A DNA stretch of 43,171 bases from Streptococcus mitis 17/34 (lineage in GTDB: Bacteria; Bacillota; Bacilli; Lactobacillales; Streptococcaceae): positions 1 through 43,171 of the forward strand of contig ASZZ01000015.1 of the NCBI GenBank assembly GCA_000430305.1, given 5' to 3'. The notes under the pieces are model-generated. The model worked only from the letters and a program-made list of their open reading frames with translations, had not been told where the DNA came from and ran no database searches. Position numbers and translations under genes: made by a program. Shown piece by piece: positions 9,424 through 18,558 of this stretch (its first letter is position 1; the number at the start of each line of letters is the position of its first letter).

Positions 9424-10707
9424 ATGTCTGTATCATTTGAAAACAAAGAAACAAACCGTGGTGTCTTGACTTTCACTATCTCTCAAGACCAAATCAAACC
9501 AGAATTGGACCGTGTCTTCAACTCAGTGAAGAAATCTCTTAATGTTCCAGGTTTCCGTAAAGGTCACCTTCCACGCCCTATCTTCGACAAAAAATTTGGT
9601 GAAGAGTCACTTTACCAAGACGTTATGAACGCTCTTTTGCCAAATGCTTATGAAGCAGCTGTAAAAGAAGCTGGTCTTGAAGTGGTTGCTCAACCAAAAA
9701 TTGACGTAACTTCAATGGAAAAAGGTCAAGACTGGGTTATCACTGCTGAAGTCGTTACAAAACCTGAAGTAAAATTGGGTGACTACAAAAACCTTGAAGT
9801 ATCAGTTGATGTAGAAAAAGAAGTAACTGACGCTGACGTTGAAGAGCGTATCGAACGCGAACGCAACAACTTGGCTGAATTGGTTATTAAAGAAGCTGCT
9901 GCTGAAAATGGCGACACTGTTGTCATCGACTTTGTTGGTTCTATCGATGGTGTTGAATTTGATGGCGGAAAAGGTGAAAACTTCTCACTTGGACTTGGTT
10001 CAGGTCAATTCATCCCTGGTTTCGAAGACCAATTGGTAGGTCACTCAGCTGGCGAAACTGTTGATGTGATCGTAACATTCCCAGAAGACTACCAAGCAGA
10101 AGACCTTGCAGGTAAAGAAGCTAAATTCGTAACAACTATCCACGAAGTAAAAGCTAAAGAAGTTCCAGCTCTTGACGATGAGCTTGCAAAAGACATCGAC
10201 GAAGAAGTTGAAACACTTGCTGAATTGAAAGAAAAATACCGCAATGAATTGGCTGCTGCTAAAGAAGAAGCATACAAAGATGCCGTTGAAGGTGCAGCAA
10301 TTGATAAAGCGGTAGAAAACGCTGAAATCGTAGAACTTCCAGAAGAAATGATCCACGAAGAAGTTCACCGCTCAGTAAACGAATTCCTTGGAAACTTGCA
10401 ACGTCAAGGTATCAACCCTGACATGTACTTCCAAATCACTGGAACTACTCAAGAAGACCTTCACAAACAATACGAGGGAGAAGCTGAGTCACGTACTAAG
10501 ACTAACCTTGTTATCGAAGCAGTTGCTAAAGCTGAAGGATTTGACGCTTCAGAAGAAGAAATCCAAAAAGAAATCGAGCAATTGGCTACAGATTACAACA
10601 TGGAAGTTGCACAAGTACAAAGCTTGCTTTCAGCTGATATGTTGAAACACGATATCACAATCAAAAAAGCTGTTGAGTTGATTACAAGCACAGCAACAGT
10701 TAAATAA
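9424..10707 (+). CDS. tig: Trigger factor, ribosome-bound chaperone and peptidyl-prolyl isomerase
   Basis: Binds near the ribosome exit tunnel and shields nascent chains. The 427-residue protein has the full three-part layout. The ribosome-binding domain (1-110) carries the signature [10 protein letters not shown] (residues 44-53). The FKBP-type isomerase domain (about 155-245) has [20 protein letters not shown] and [11 protein letters not shown]. The helical C-terminal chaperone arms follow. The start has AAGGAG upstream, and codon use is strongly biased (GGT, GAA, AAC), as expected of a highly expressed gene. It stands alone, between its own promoter and a terminator. Confidence 0.97.
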   Translation: MSVSFENKETNRGVLTFTISQDQIKPELDRVFNSVKKSLNVPGFRKGHLPRPIFDKKFGEESLYQDVMNALLPNAYEAAVKEAGLEVVAQPKIDVTSMEKGQDWVITAEVVTKPEVKLGDYKNLEVSVDVEKEVTDADVEERIERERNNLAELVIKEAAAENGDTVVIDFVGSIDGVEFDGGKGENFSLGLGSGQFIPGFEDQLVGHSAGETVDVIVTFPEDYQAEDLAGKEAKFVTTIHEVKAKEVPALDDELAKDIDEEVETLAELKEKYRNELAAAKEEAYKDAVEGAAIDKAVENAEIVELPEEMIHEEVHRSVNEFLGNLQRQGINPDMYFQITGTTQEDLHKQYEGEAESRTKTNLVIEAVAKAEGFDASEEEIQKEIEQLATDYNMEVAQVQSLLSADMLKHDITIKKAVELITSTATVK

Positions 10708-10719
10708 TTTTAATAAGAT

Positions 10720-10746
10720 AAAATCCCACCTGATTAGGTGGGTTTT
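10720..10746 (+). terminator. Terminator of tig, possibly bidirectional
   Basis: A 7-bp G/C-rich stem (10725-10731 with 10736-10742) flanked by A and T runs on the two sides, lying between the convergent ends of tig and recD2. Confidence 0.85.
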
Positions 10747-10754
10747 CTTATGTA

Positions 10755-13120
10755 CTATTTTCCAAAAATCTCTTTGAGGTCTGCGTCTGTAATCCCAATC
10801 ATGGCTGGGATGCTATTCCAGTTTTCTTCGGTTAGGATGTAGGATTGTTCAGAGTCACTTGATGTGGCAGTTTCAGAGACAGCTGGTTTATTTTCTTCAA
10901 CATTTTCAATTAAATCACTGAATCGTTCAATCAGATAGGTTTTTCGGGCAGTTCCGATGTGCTGGGTAGCATAGTCGAAAGCCTGTAATTCGCCTAGTAA
11001 GATAAGCTTGCTTTTGGCGCGTGTAATGGCTGTGTAGATGAGATTGCGCTCCAGCATACGCCTACTAGCACTGGTAATGGGTAGGATGACAACAGGGAAC
11101 TCACTTCCCTGAGACTTATGGATACTCATGCATAGGCCAAGCGAATCTTGTACCATTCGTTACGTGGGTAAGAGACTTCATTCCCATCAAAATCAATGAC
11201 AATCTCGTCTTGTTTCGATTCGGTGTATTTACCAGGAATCAGGTCTGTAATAGCTCCCAAATCTCCATTAAAGACATTGATTTCAGCATCATTGACCAAG
11301 TGAATGACCTTGTCTCCCTTGCGATAGTGACACTGGGGAGCTTCAAAACTGACTTGGTCTTTTTGTGGTGGATTAAGGAGTTCTTGCATGAGCTGGTTGA
11401 TGGCATCAATCCCTGCGGTCCCTCGGTACATGGGAGCCAGCACTTGGATATCACGAGCAGGTATGCCACTTCTGAGGGCAGCACCTAAGATTTTCTCAAT
11501 GGTGGCAGGAATATGGCCACTAGCAATTTCAAAGTAGGAACGATCTGCTTTTTTCTGGGTGAAATCAGCTGGCAAGATACCCTGTCGAATCTGACTAGCT
11601 AGGGTGACGATGGTTGATTCTTCGCTTTGCCGATAAATTTTTTCCAAACGAGTCTGAGGAATCAAAGGAATATGAAGCAGGTCAGCTAGGACTTGTCCAG
11701 GACTGACAGACGGTAGCTGGTCGCTGTCGCCCACGATGAGGATTTTACTGCTAGAAGAAATGTTGGAGAAGAGTTGATTGGCCAGCCAAGTGTCCACCAT
11801 GGAGAATTCATCCACGATGATAAAGTCAGCATCCAGATAATCTTCCAGATGGCTGGTATCATCGTCTCCCGTCATTCCCAAATGGCGGTGTATGGTCGCG
11901 CTAGGCAAACCTGTCAATTCATTCATACGCCGAGCTGCTCGACCAGTTGGAGCCGCAAGAAGAATCGGCAGATTGCTTTTTTTCCTGAGGTCAAGTCCTT
12001 CTAAAAGTGCATATACAGCGATAATTCCATTGATAACAGTTGTCTTACCAGTACCAGGTCCACCTGTTAGGATAAAGACCTTGTTCTGGATAGCGTCACA
12101 GATCGCCTGTTTTTGAATGCTATCATACTCAATCCCCAGTTCTTCCTCAACAGTAGCGATATGTTTTTGAATAGTTTCTAAATCTTGGCTCTTCTGTTTT
12201 CCTTTTTCAAGGATACGAACTAAGTGACTGCGGATGCCTTCCTCAGCGAAAAAGAGGCTATTATCAAAGATTTTGGTATCAATCTGCTGAACCTTGTCTT
12301 CTTCGATCAGGTAGGAGAGCTCTTGGGCCACTTGGCTGGGATCCAGTTCCACGGGACGGGAGGATTCAAGGAGAGTGAGGGTTTGTTCCAGCAAATCCCG
12401 TGCTTCAACATAGGTGTCTCCTGTTTCCATACAGGCCTGAAAAAGACTATGAACTAGACCGGCACGGAAGCGTTCAGGAGCCTGACTTTCGATGCCTAGT
12501 TCCTCCGCTAATTGGTCAGCAATGGTAAAGCCCAAGCCCTTGATATCCTCAACCAGTTGGTAGGGATAATTTTCAACCACATCAAGGGTTTCTTCCTTGT
12601 AAAAGTCTTGAATCTGAAAGGCTAATTTATTGGGGATGCCGTAGTTGGCAAGTTTGGCTAAAACCATCTCTGTTCCGTAGTTGAGACGAAGAGTTGAGAC
12701 GAAAGCCTCGCGATTTTTGGCAGATAGTCCTGAGATGCCTTCTAGCTTTTCTGGGTGTTGCAGAATTTCGTCAATGGTATTGTCACCATAGGTGTCCACG
12801 ATTTTCTGAGCTGTCTTGAGACCAATTCCCTTGAAATGGCTACTTGAAAAGTACTTAATCAGCCCTTTACTAGTCGGTTTTGCACGTTCATACCGGCTGA
12901 TTTGCAGTTGCTCCCCATACTTGGAGTGCTGGACAATTTGCCCCCAAAAAGTGTAATCTTCGCCCTCAATTACATCAGCCATGGTGCCAGTGACAATGAT
13001 TTCAAAATCATCAAAATCCTCTGCGTCCGTATCTTCGATTTCTAGGAGGAGAATGCGATAAAAATTGCTGGGATTTTCAAAAATAATCCGTTCAATAGTT
13101 CCTGAAAAATAAACTTCCAT
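10755..13120 (-). CDS. recD2: RecD2-type ATP-dependent DNA helicase, frameshifted near the C-terminus
   Basis: A 5'-3' superfamily 1B helicase of the RecD2 kind, which acts without RecBC. The conceptual product is about 788 residues. It has an N-terminal OB-like and helix-hairpin-helix region (KGIGLKTAQKIV, GISGLSAKNREAF), Walker A GGPGTGKTT near residue 353, the DEFSMVD Walker B, and C-terminal motif VI around AYAMSIHKSQGSEF. One base is missing next to 11129: reading GCAATG for GCATG on the coding strand restores LAYAMSIHKSQG, the conserved helicase motif, so the last 130 residues sit in another frame. I start at the ATG at 13120, six bases after AAGGAA, not the ATG five codons upstream. 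Confidence 0.92.
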
Positions 13121-13198
13121 AAAATTCCTTTGCATGAATAGGTGAGAGTTGGGGTTGTTTTTATTATAGTCAATAAACGATCACTTCTCACGATAGAA

Positions 13199-13232
13199 GA
13201 AGAGGCTGAGATTCTTGATTCTCGGCCTCTTC
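13199..13232 (-). terminator. Hairpin after lepB, probable terminator
   Basis: A 13-bp stem with one G-U pair (13199-13211 with 13220-13232) and an eight-base loop, a few bases past the lepB stop on the minus strand. The T tract is weak, so it may act partly as an mRNA 3' stabilizer. An ATTATA (minus TATAAT) at 13163-13168 could be the -10 of recD2, but its -35 is poor. Confidence 0.6.
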
Positions 13233-13238
13233 GATTTC

Positions 13239-13853
13239 TTAAAATGTTCCGATACGGGTGATTGGCCAGAAGCGGAATTTAGCTTCCCCTGTAATATCTT
13301 TTGCTTTAAAGGTACCTACATGGCGGCTGTCACTCGAAACCAAGCGGTCATCTCCGAGGAGAAGGTATTCTCCTTCTGGAACAGTAAAGCTGAAGTTGGT
13401 ATTGTAGTTGACATCAACTGTGAAGGCTTGAGCTTTTTGAGCGATGCTTCTAAAGAAAGTTCCTTTATTTCCTTCAAATCCCTTGCCTGAGTAAGTGCTT
13501 TGGAGTTTGTCATCCTTGAAACGTTTGATATAGTCAGCTAGGTAAGGTTCGTCTGTCTCTTTATCATTGATGTAAAGTTTATCGTTTTCGTAACGGATGG
13601 TGTCGCCAGGCATTCCAATCACGCGCTTGACGATGTCCTTATTGCCATCTTCCTCATGAGCCACCACGATATCAAAACGGTCAATAGGAAGGTGCTTAAC
13701 AACAAAGAGGATTTCTCCATCCGCTAGGGTAGGATCCATGGAATGGCCTTCTACACGGACATTACTCCAAAAAAAGATACGGCTTAAAGCTAGTAATGAC
13801 AGAATCAGGAGGAACAATCCCCACTCTTTTAGGAAATTTTTAAATGAATTCAT
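13239..13853 (-). CDS. lepB: Type I signal peptidase
   Basis: Removes signal peptides from exported proteins at the outer face of the membrane. The 204-residue protein has one N-terminal membrane anchor (about 9-30), then the catalytic Ser38 in GHSMDPTL and the general-base Lys76 in DIVKRVIGMPGD, and the conserved GDDRLVSSDSRHVG box near the C-terminus. It is the Gram-positive, single-anchor form. It starts three bases after rnhC ends, so both share a transcript; recD2 follows after a hairpin. The secreted surface proteins at the window's left edge are typical substrates. Confidence 0.96.
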   Translation of the reverse strand: MNSFKNFLKEWGLFLLILSLLALSRIFFWSNVRVEGHSMDPTLADGEILFVVKHLPIDRFDIVVAHEEDGNKDIVKRVIGMPGDTIRYENDKLYINDKETDEPYLADYIKRFKDDKLQSTYSGKGFEGNKGTFFRSIAQKAQAFTVDVNYNTNFSFTVPEGEYLLLGDDRLVSSDSRHVGTFKAKDITGEAKFRFWPITRIGTF

Positions 13854-13856
13854 AAT

Positions 13857-14738
13857 TTACCTTTCTAAGCGTTTTTTCGCTTTTTCAGTATTTTTAAAGT
13901 GCAGTTTGGCACAGAAGTTGAGTCCCTGCATACCATAGGCTTGCAAAATCTGGCTAGCCACCTTATCAGAAGCTGTTCCAGCTCCACTTGGAAGCTGATA
14001 GCCCAGTTCTCGTCCTAGATTTTCAAGATTTTCCAGAAAGAGATCACGCGCAATGATAGAAGAAACTGCGACAGCCAAGTATTTGCCTTCAGCCTTTTCT
14101 TCTAAGCTAATAGGATTGCTGAAACGATTGGCCTCTTGTGCCAAGTACTTGTCATAATTTTTAGCACTGGTAAAGGCATCAATCACAATTTTCTCAGGCT
14201 GAACACCTTTTTGAAGGAGGAGATAGATAGCCTGATTATGGAGGGCAACCTTAACCGAAACAGCATTGTAGCGGTCTCCAATGACCTCGTTGTACTTGCT
14301 TGGTGAGAGAAGCAGTGCTTGGTGCTGGATTTTTTCCTTGAGGATAGGAGCCATCTGACGGATTTTTGGGTCGGTCAGAGTCTTGGAATCCCCCACACCG
14401 AGTTTTCGTAAGAAATCATGCTGGTCTGGAGTGACAAAAGAAGCCACAACTGCAAGTCCACCAAAGTAGGAACCATTTCCCACCTCATCTGTCCCAATTA
14501 AAGGAAGGTTTTGTCCGCTGGTTTCCTCTACAACTTGATAGCCAAAGAAACTAGCGTATTTCTCAGCTCCTTCACCCTGAAGCAAGACCTTTCCAGAAGT
14601 ATAGATAGAAGCCGTTGCTTGAGGTAGTCGCAAAAAGTAGCGAATATAGGGATTCTTGCTGGGAGCCAGACTGCTTTGATAGTGTTCAAGAAAAGCCTGA
14701 ATCTCCTTTTCACTTGGTGTGAGTGTTATACTTGCCAT
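13857..14738 (-). CDS. rnhC: Ribonuclease HIII
   Basis: Degrades the RNA strand of RNA-DNA hybrids. The 293-residue protein has the N-terminal TBP-like substrate-binding domain of RNase HIII (about 1-85) and the catalytic RNase H domain starting [16 protein letters not shown], whose DE pair belongs to the acidic active site, followed by VIDAFTS and SSIIARD. The ATG at 14736-14738 has no Shine-Dalgarno sequence, and a good extended -10 ends only seven bases before it, so this mRNA may be leaderless (see findings). Lies head-to-head with zapA. Confidence 0.95.
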   Translation of the reverse strand: MASITLTPSEKEIQAFLEHYQSSLAPSKNPYIRYFLRLPQATASIYTSGKVLLQGEGAEKYASFFGYQVVEETSGQNLPLIGTDEVGNGSYFGGLAVVASFVTPDQHDFLRKLGVGDSKTLTDPKIRQMAPILKEKIQHQALLLSPSKYNEVIGDRYNAVSVKVALHNQAIYLLLQKGVQPEKIVIDAFTSAKNYDKYLAQEANRFSNPISLEEKAEGKYLAVAVSSIIARDLFLENLENLGRELGYQLPSGAGTASDKVASQILQAYGMQGLNFCAKLHFKNTEKAKKRLER

Positions 14739-14745
14739 AGTTTCT

Positions 14746-14754
14746 ATTGTACCA
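14746..14754 (-). promoter_or_regulatory. Extended -10 promoter of rnhC
   Basis: On the minus strand the sequence reads TGGTACAAT, a TG-n-TACAAT extended -10, with only a weak TTTACA further upstream. Initiation would fall at or next to the rnhC ATG. Confidence 0.65.
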
Positions 14755-14778
14755 TAAAAGCAGGCAAATTTGTAAAAA

Positions 14779-14807
14779 CTGACAAAGTTAGCGAATTTTG
14801 GTATAAT
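14779..14807 (+). promoter_or_regulatory. Promoter of zapA-cvpA
   Basis: CTGACA (14779-14784), a 17-base spacer, and TATAAT (14802-14807), preceded by TG at 14799-14800 (extended -10). It points away from the rnhC promoter. Confidence 0.82.
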
Positions 14808-14824
14808 ATCGTGAGGTGAATTTT

Positions 14825-15127
14825 ATGGCAAATCTAAATCGATTCAAATTTACATTCGGGAAAAAATCATTAACCTTGACAAGCGAACATGATAACCTTT
14901 TTATGGAGGAAATCGCTAAGGTTGCGACAGAAAAATACCAAGCAATTAAAGAACAAATGCCTAGTGCAGATGATGAAACGATCGCTCTTTTGTTGGCAGT
15001 CAACTGTTTGTCAACTCAACTCAGCCGTGAGATTGAATTTGACGATAAGGAGCAAGAACTCGAAGAACTCCGTCACAAACTCGTTACTTGCAAGCAAGAA
15101 CAGAGCAAGATTGAGGATTCCTTATGA
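14825..15127 (+). CDS. zapA: ZapA-like cell division protein
   Basis: A 100-residue protein with the size and pattern of ZapA, which bundles FtsZ filaments at the division site. The N-terminal half (about 1-60) has the compact alpha/beta start NRFKFTFGKKSLTLTSEHD, followed by one long helix (60-100) of heptad-like EFDDKEQELEELRHKL, likely the dimer and tetramer coiled coil. I start at the ATG with AGGTGA five bases upstream; the GTG three codons earlier lies inside that site. It overlaps cvpA by four bases. The family call rests on size, layout and gene order rather than an invariant motif. Confidence 0.78.
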   Translation: MANLNRFKFTFGKKSLTLTSEHDNLFMEEIAKVATEKYQAIKEQMPSADDETIALLLAVNCLSTQLSREIEFDDKEQELEELRHKLVTCKQEQSKIEDSL

Positions 15128-15672
15128 TTTCACTCCTTCTTCTATTGGTTTTGGCTTGGGGATTTTATATCGGCTATCGGAGAGGCCTGCTCTTACAGGT
15201 TTATTACCTGATTTCAGCCATGGCATCGGCTTTTATGGCTGGTCAGTTTTACAAGGGGCTGGGAGAGCAATTCCATTTATTGCTTCCTTATGCAAATCCG
15301 CAGGAAGGTCAGGGAACCTTCTTCTTCCCATCGGATCAACTTTTCCAGTTGGATAAGGTCTTTTATGCTGGTATCGGCTACTTGCTTGTATTTGGGATTG
15401 TCTATAGCATCGGTCGTTTACTTGGTCTCTTGTTACACTTACTTCCTAGTAAAAAACTGGGTGGCAAGTTGTTCCAAGTTTCAGCAGGTATCTTGTCCAT
15501 GTTGGTGACCTTATTTGTCTTGCAAATGGCCTTGACCATACTAGCAACCATTCCCATGGCAGCTATACAAAATCCTCTTGAAAAGAGTATCGTCGCAAAA
15601 CACATCATCCAGAGCATACCAGTAACAACCAGTTGGCTTAAGCAAATCTGGGTGACAAATTTAATCGGATAA
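15124..15672 (+). CDS. CvpA family membrane protein
   Basis: A 182-residue integral membrane protein with four hydrophobic segments (about 1-20, 25-45, 80-105 and 118-145) and a short basic loop GYRRG after the first, the layout of the CvpA (colicin V production) family. The molecular role of the family in Firmicutes is not settled; it lies next to mutS2 in many of them. It starts within the zapA stop (ATGA overlap), so the two are co-translated. A strong terminator follows. Confidence 0.85.
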   Translation: MISLLLLLVLAWGFYIGYRRGLLLQVYYLISAMASAFMAGQFYKGLGEQFHLLLPYANPQEGQGTFFFPSDQLFQLDKVFYAGIGYLLVFGIVYSIGRLLGLLLHLLPSKKLGGKLFQVSAGILSMLVTLFVLQMALTILATIPMAAIQNPLEKSIVAKHIIQSIPVTTSWLKQIWVTNLIG

Positions 15673-15705
15673 AAAGGGCAGGAATTTTCCTAGCCCTTTG
15701 TTTAC
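15673..15705 (+). terminator. Terminator of zapA-cvpA
   Basis: AAAGGGC (15673-15679) pairs with GCCCTTT (15693-15699), with an inner AGG/CCT helix and one bulged base, followed by a T-rich stretch. Confidence 0.85.
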
Positions 15706-15740
15706 AGATTGACTAGAATTTATCAGAATGTAAAAAGCTA

Positions 15741-15844
15741 ATACTCTTTGAAAATTACATTAGCGTCCATCTGCAACCTCAAAACACTGTTTTGAGCAAC
15801 CTGTGGCTAGCTTCCTAGTTTGCTCTTTGATTTTCATTGAGTAT
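15741..15844 (+). repeat. BOX repeat element, divergent copy upstream of mutS2
   Basis: The element starts ATACTCTTTGAAAAT and ends GATTTTCATTGAGTAT. The left part is degenerate (GCGTCCATCTGC in place of the usual boxA core), while the middle keeps CAAAACACTGTTTTGAGC, a short inverted repeat of boxB/boxC type, and the boxC segment GGCTAGCTTCCTAGTTTGC. Confidence 0.85.
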
Positions 15845-15847
15845 AAT
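15819..15847 (+). promoter_or_regulatory. Candidate mutS2 promoter formed at the BOX end
   Basis: TTTGCT (15819-15824) inside boxC, a 17-base spacer, and TATAAT (15842-15847), whose first bases are the last bases of the BOX and whose remainder is the flanking DNA. No better promoter lies before the mutS2 start at 15880. Confidence 0.5.
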
Positions 15848-15879
15848 ACACCTAAACATTCAAAGACAAGGAAATAAAG

Positions 15880-18216
15880 ATGAACAAGAAAATATTAGAA
15901 ACATTAGAGTTCAATAAGGTCAAGGCCTTGTTTGAACCTCATTTGTTGACCGAGCAGGGATTGGAGCAATTGAGACAGCTGGCTCCGACTGCTAAAGCGG
16001 ATAAAATCAAACAGGCTTTTGCTGAGATGAAGGAAATGCAGGCTCTCTTTGTCGAGCAACCGCATTTTACCATTCTTGCAACTAAGGAAATCGCAGGAGT
16101 TTGCAAGCGTTTGGAGATGGGAGCGGACCTCAATATCGAGGAGTTCCTACTCTTGAAGCGCGTGCTTCTTTCTAGCCGAGAGCTTCAAAGTTTTTACGCC
16201 AATCTGGAAAATGTCAGCTTGGAAGAATTAGCTCTCTGGTTTGAGAAATTACACGATTTTCCGCAATTACAAGGAAATCTTCAGGCCTTTAATGATGCAG
16301 GTTTCATTGAAAATTTTGCCAGTGAAGAATTGGCGCGCATCCGTAGAAAAATCCATGATAGCGAGAGTCAGGTACGCGATGTTTTACAGGACCTGCTCAA
16401 GCAAAAAGCGCAGATGTTGACAGAAGGGATTATTGCCAGCAGAAATGGCCGTCAGGTTTTACCAGTCAAAAACACCTACCGCAATAAGATTGCAGGTGTC
16501 GTTCATGATATTTCTGCCAGCGGAAACACTGTCTATATCGAACCCCGTGAGGTGGTCAAACTGAGCGAAGAAATTGCCAGTTTGCGAGCAGATGAGCGCT
16601 ATGAAATGCTTCGCATTCTCCAAGAAATTTCTGAGCGTGTCCGCCCTCATGCGGCTGAGATTGCCAATGATGCCTGGATTATCGGCCATCTGGACTTGAT
16701 TCGTGCCAAGGTTCGCTTTATCCAAGAAAGGCAAGCAGTTGTTCCTAAGCTGTCAGAAAATCAGGAGATTCAACTACTCCATGTCTGCCATCCTTTGGTC
16801 AAAAATGCAGTCGCAAATGATGTCCATTTTGGCCAAGATTTAACAGCCATTGTCATTACAGGTCCCAATACAGGTGGTAAGACCATCATGCTCAAAACCC
16901 TGGGCTTGACGCAGGTTATGGCCCAGTCTGGTTTGCCGATTTTAGCAGACAAGGGAAGTCGTGTTGGTATTTTTGAAGAAATCTTTGCTGATATTGGCGA
17001 TGAGCAGTCTATTGAGCAAAGCTTGTCTACCTTCTCTAGCCATATGACCAATATCGTGGATATTCTTGGCAAGGTCAATCAACATTCACTCTTACTCTTG
17101 GATGAGTTGGGGGCTGGTACAGATCCTCAAGAAGGAGCTGCTCTTGCCATGGCTATTCTGGAGGACCTTCGCCTGCGTCAAGTCAAGACCATGGCTACAA
17201 CTCACTATCCAGAACTCAAGGCTTACGGTATTGAGACAGCTTTTGTCCAAAATGCCAGTATGGAGTTTGATACTGCAACTCTTCGCCCGACATATCGCTT
17301 TATGCAGGGTGTTCCTGGTCGAAGCAATGCCTTTGAAATTGCCAAACGTTTAGGCCTTTCTGAAGTCATCGTAGGGGATGCCAGCCAGCAGGTCGATCAA
17401 GACAATGATGTCAATCGCATCATTGAGCAACTGGAAGAGCAGACGCTAGAGAGCCGCAAACGCTTGGACAACATCCGTGAGGTCGAGCAAGAAAACCTCA
17501 AGATGAACCGAGCGCTCAAAAAACTCTACAATGAGTTAAATCGTGAAAAGGAAACGGAGCTTAATAAGGCGCGTGAACAGGCTGCTGAGATTGTGGACAT
17601 GGCCCTCAGTGAGAGTGACCAGATTCTCAAAAATCTTCATAGCAAATCTCAACTCAAGCCCCATGAAATCATTGAAGCCAAGACCAAGTTGAAAAAATTG
17701 GCTCCTGAAAAAGTAGATTTGTCAAAAAATAAGGTTCTTCAAAAAGCCAAGAAAAAACGAGCTCCAAAGGTGGGAGATGATATCGTAGTTCTCAGTTATG
17801 GACAGCGTGGTACCTTGACCAGTCAACTTAAGGACGGCCGCTGGGAAGCCCAAGTCGGTTTAATCAAGATGACCTTGGAAGAGAAAGAATTTGACCTTGT
17901 TCAAGCCCAGCAAGAAAAGCAAGTCAAGAAGAAACAAGTCAATGTTGTGAAACGAACTTCTGGACGAGGACCTCAAGCCAGACTGGATCTTCGAGGAAAA
18001 CGCTATGAAGAAGCCATGAATGAGCTAGATGCCTTTATCGACCAAGCTTTGCTTAACAATATGGCTCAAGTTGATATCATACATGGTATCGGAACAGGTG
18101 TTATCCGTGAAGGTGTTACCAAATACCTACAAAGAAACAAGCATGTCAAGAGTTTTGGCTATGCCCCACAAAATGCTGGAGGCAGTGGAGCGACTATTGT
18201 GACTTTTAAAGGATAG
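15880..18216 (+). CDS. mutS2: MutS2 family endonuclease/ATPase
   Basis: A 778-residue MutS2 protein, implicated in suppressing recombination or in rescue of collided ribosomes, not in mismatch repair: the MutS1 mismatch-recognition domain is absent. It has the MutS core and clamp (1-300), the ABC-type ATPase with Walker A GPNTGGKT (about 328-335), the [15 protein letters not shown] signature, Walker [13 protein letters not shown], a coiled coil (about 515-600), and a C-terminal Smr nuclease domain from residue 701 with [11 protein letters not shown] and HGIGTG. Length is normal. It is preceded by a BOX element and appears to be a single-gene unit. Confidence 0.96.
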   Translation: MNKKILETLEFNKVKALFEPHLLTEQGLEQLRQLAPTAKADKIKQAFAEMKEMQALFVEQPHFTILATKEIAGVCKRLEMGADLNIEEFLLLKRVLLSSRELQSFYANLENVSLEELALWFEKLHDFPQLQGNLQAFNDAGFIENFASEELARIRRKIHDSESQVRDVLQDLLKQKAQMLTEGIIASRNGRQVLPVKNTYRNKIAGVVHDISASGNTVYIEPREVVKLSEEIASLRADERYEMLRILQEISERVRPHAAEIANDAWIIGHLDLIRAKVRFIQERQAVVPKLSENQEIQLLHVCHPLVKNAVANDVHFGQDLTAIVITGPNTGGKTIMLKTLGLTQVMAQSGLPILADKGSRVGIFEEIFADIGDEQSIEQSLSTFSSHMTNIVDILGKVNQHSLLLLDELGAGTDPQEGAALAMAILEDLRLRQVKTMATTHYPELKAYGIETAFVQNASMEFDTATLRPTYRFMQGVPGRSNAFEIAKRLGLSEVIVGDASQQVDQDNDVNRIIEQLEEQTLESRKRLDNIREVEQENLKMNRALKKLYNELNREKETELNKAREQAAEIVDMALSESDQILKNLHSKSQLKPHEIIEAKTKLKKLAPEKVDLSKNKVLQKAKKKRAPKVGDDIVVLSYGQRGTLTSQLKDGRWEAQVGLIKMTLEEKEFDLVQAQQEKQVKKKQVNVVKRTSGRGPQARLDLRGKRYEEAMNELDAFIDQALLNNMAQVDIIHGIGTGVIREGVTKYLQRNKHVKSFGYAPQNAGGSGATIVTFKG

Positions 18217-18274
18217 AAGTATTTCGGGCTTTACACAGTAAAAACTGTTGAATTAAGTTTTACTAATAAACACA

Positions 18275-18303
18275 TTGACAAAAACCAGCATTTTTTGTAA
18301 AAT
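18275..18303 (+). promoter_or_regulatory. Promoter of the glycine riboswitch transcript
   Basis: TTGACA (18275-18280), 17-base spacer, TAAAAT (18298-18303). Confidence 0.88.
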
Positions 18304-18329
18304 AAGAATCAATTAAATACCAACACCGA

Positions 18330-18462
18330 ATGAAGTTTAATAGAAGTGGTGAATCGTTTGATTTTCCATGACTGTAAATGGACGGAACTCTGGAGAGACC
18401 GTAAAGGCACCGAAGGGGCAAGGCAGGCAACTGCTCAAACTCTCAGGTAAAAGGACAGAGCT
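18330..18462 (+). ncRNA. Glycine riboswitch (single aptamer)
   Basis: The conserved glycine aptamer core is plain at 18388-18460: CTCTGGAGAGACC, then CACCGAAGGGGCAA, then CTCTCAGGTAAAAGGACAGAG. Only one full aptamer is present. The stretch before it (18330-18385) holds a TCCAT/ATGGA hairpin in place of a second aptamer, in line with the known 'ghost aptamer' singlets. A terminator-like hairpin follows at 18501-18534, so the control is probably transcriptional. It precedes the symporter gene, a known arrangement for this riboswitch. Confidence 0.93.
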
Positions 18463-18500
18463 AGGATAGACCGCTTTTTAGCATTTATCTAAGCATTCCA

Positions 18501-18534
18501 GAGTACATGTATCTTGCATGTGCTCTTTCTTTTG
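18501..18534 (+). terminator. Riboswitch-controlled terminator hairpin
   Basis: GAGTACATG (18501-18509) pairs with CATGTGCTC (18517-18525) with one G-U, followed by TTTCTTTT. It lies between aptamer and start codon and is the likely expression platform. Confidence 0.8.
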
Positions 18535-18558
18535 GGGTTGAAAAGATAGGAGAATAGA

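Noticed and set aside
10045-10368. A 107-codon minus-strand frame inside tig
   Set aside because: A shadow of the biased codon use of tig (rich in Phe and Ser from reverse GAA and GCT codons), without start signals.
15402-15617. Antisense open frames within cvpA, recD2, gatB and other genes
   Set aside because: No ribosome binding sites, no recognizable protein family and full overlap with well-supported genes.
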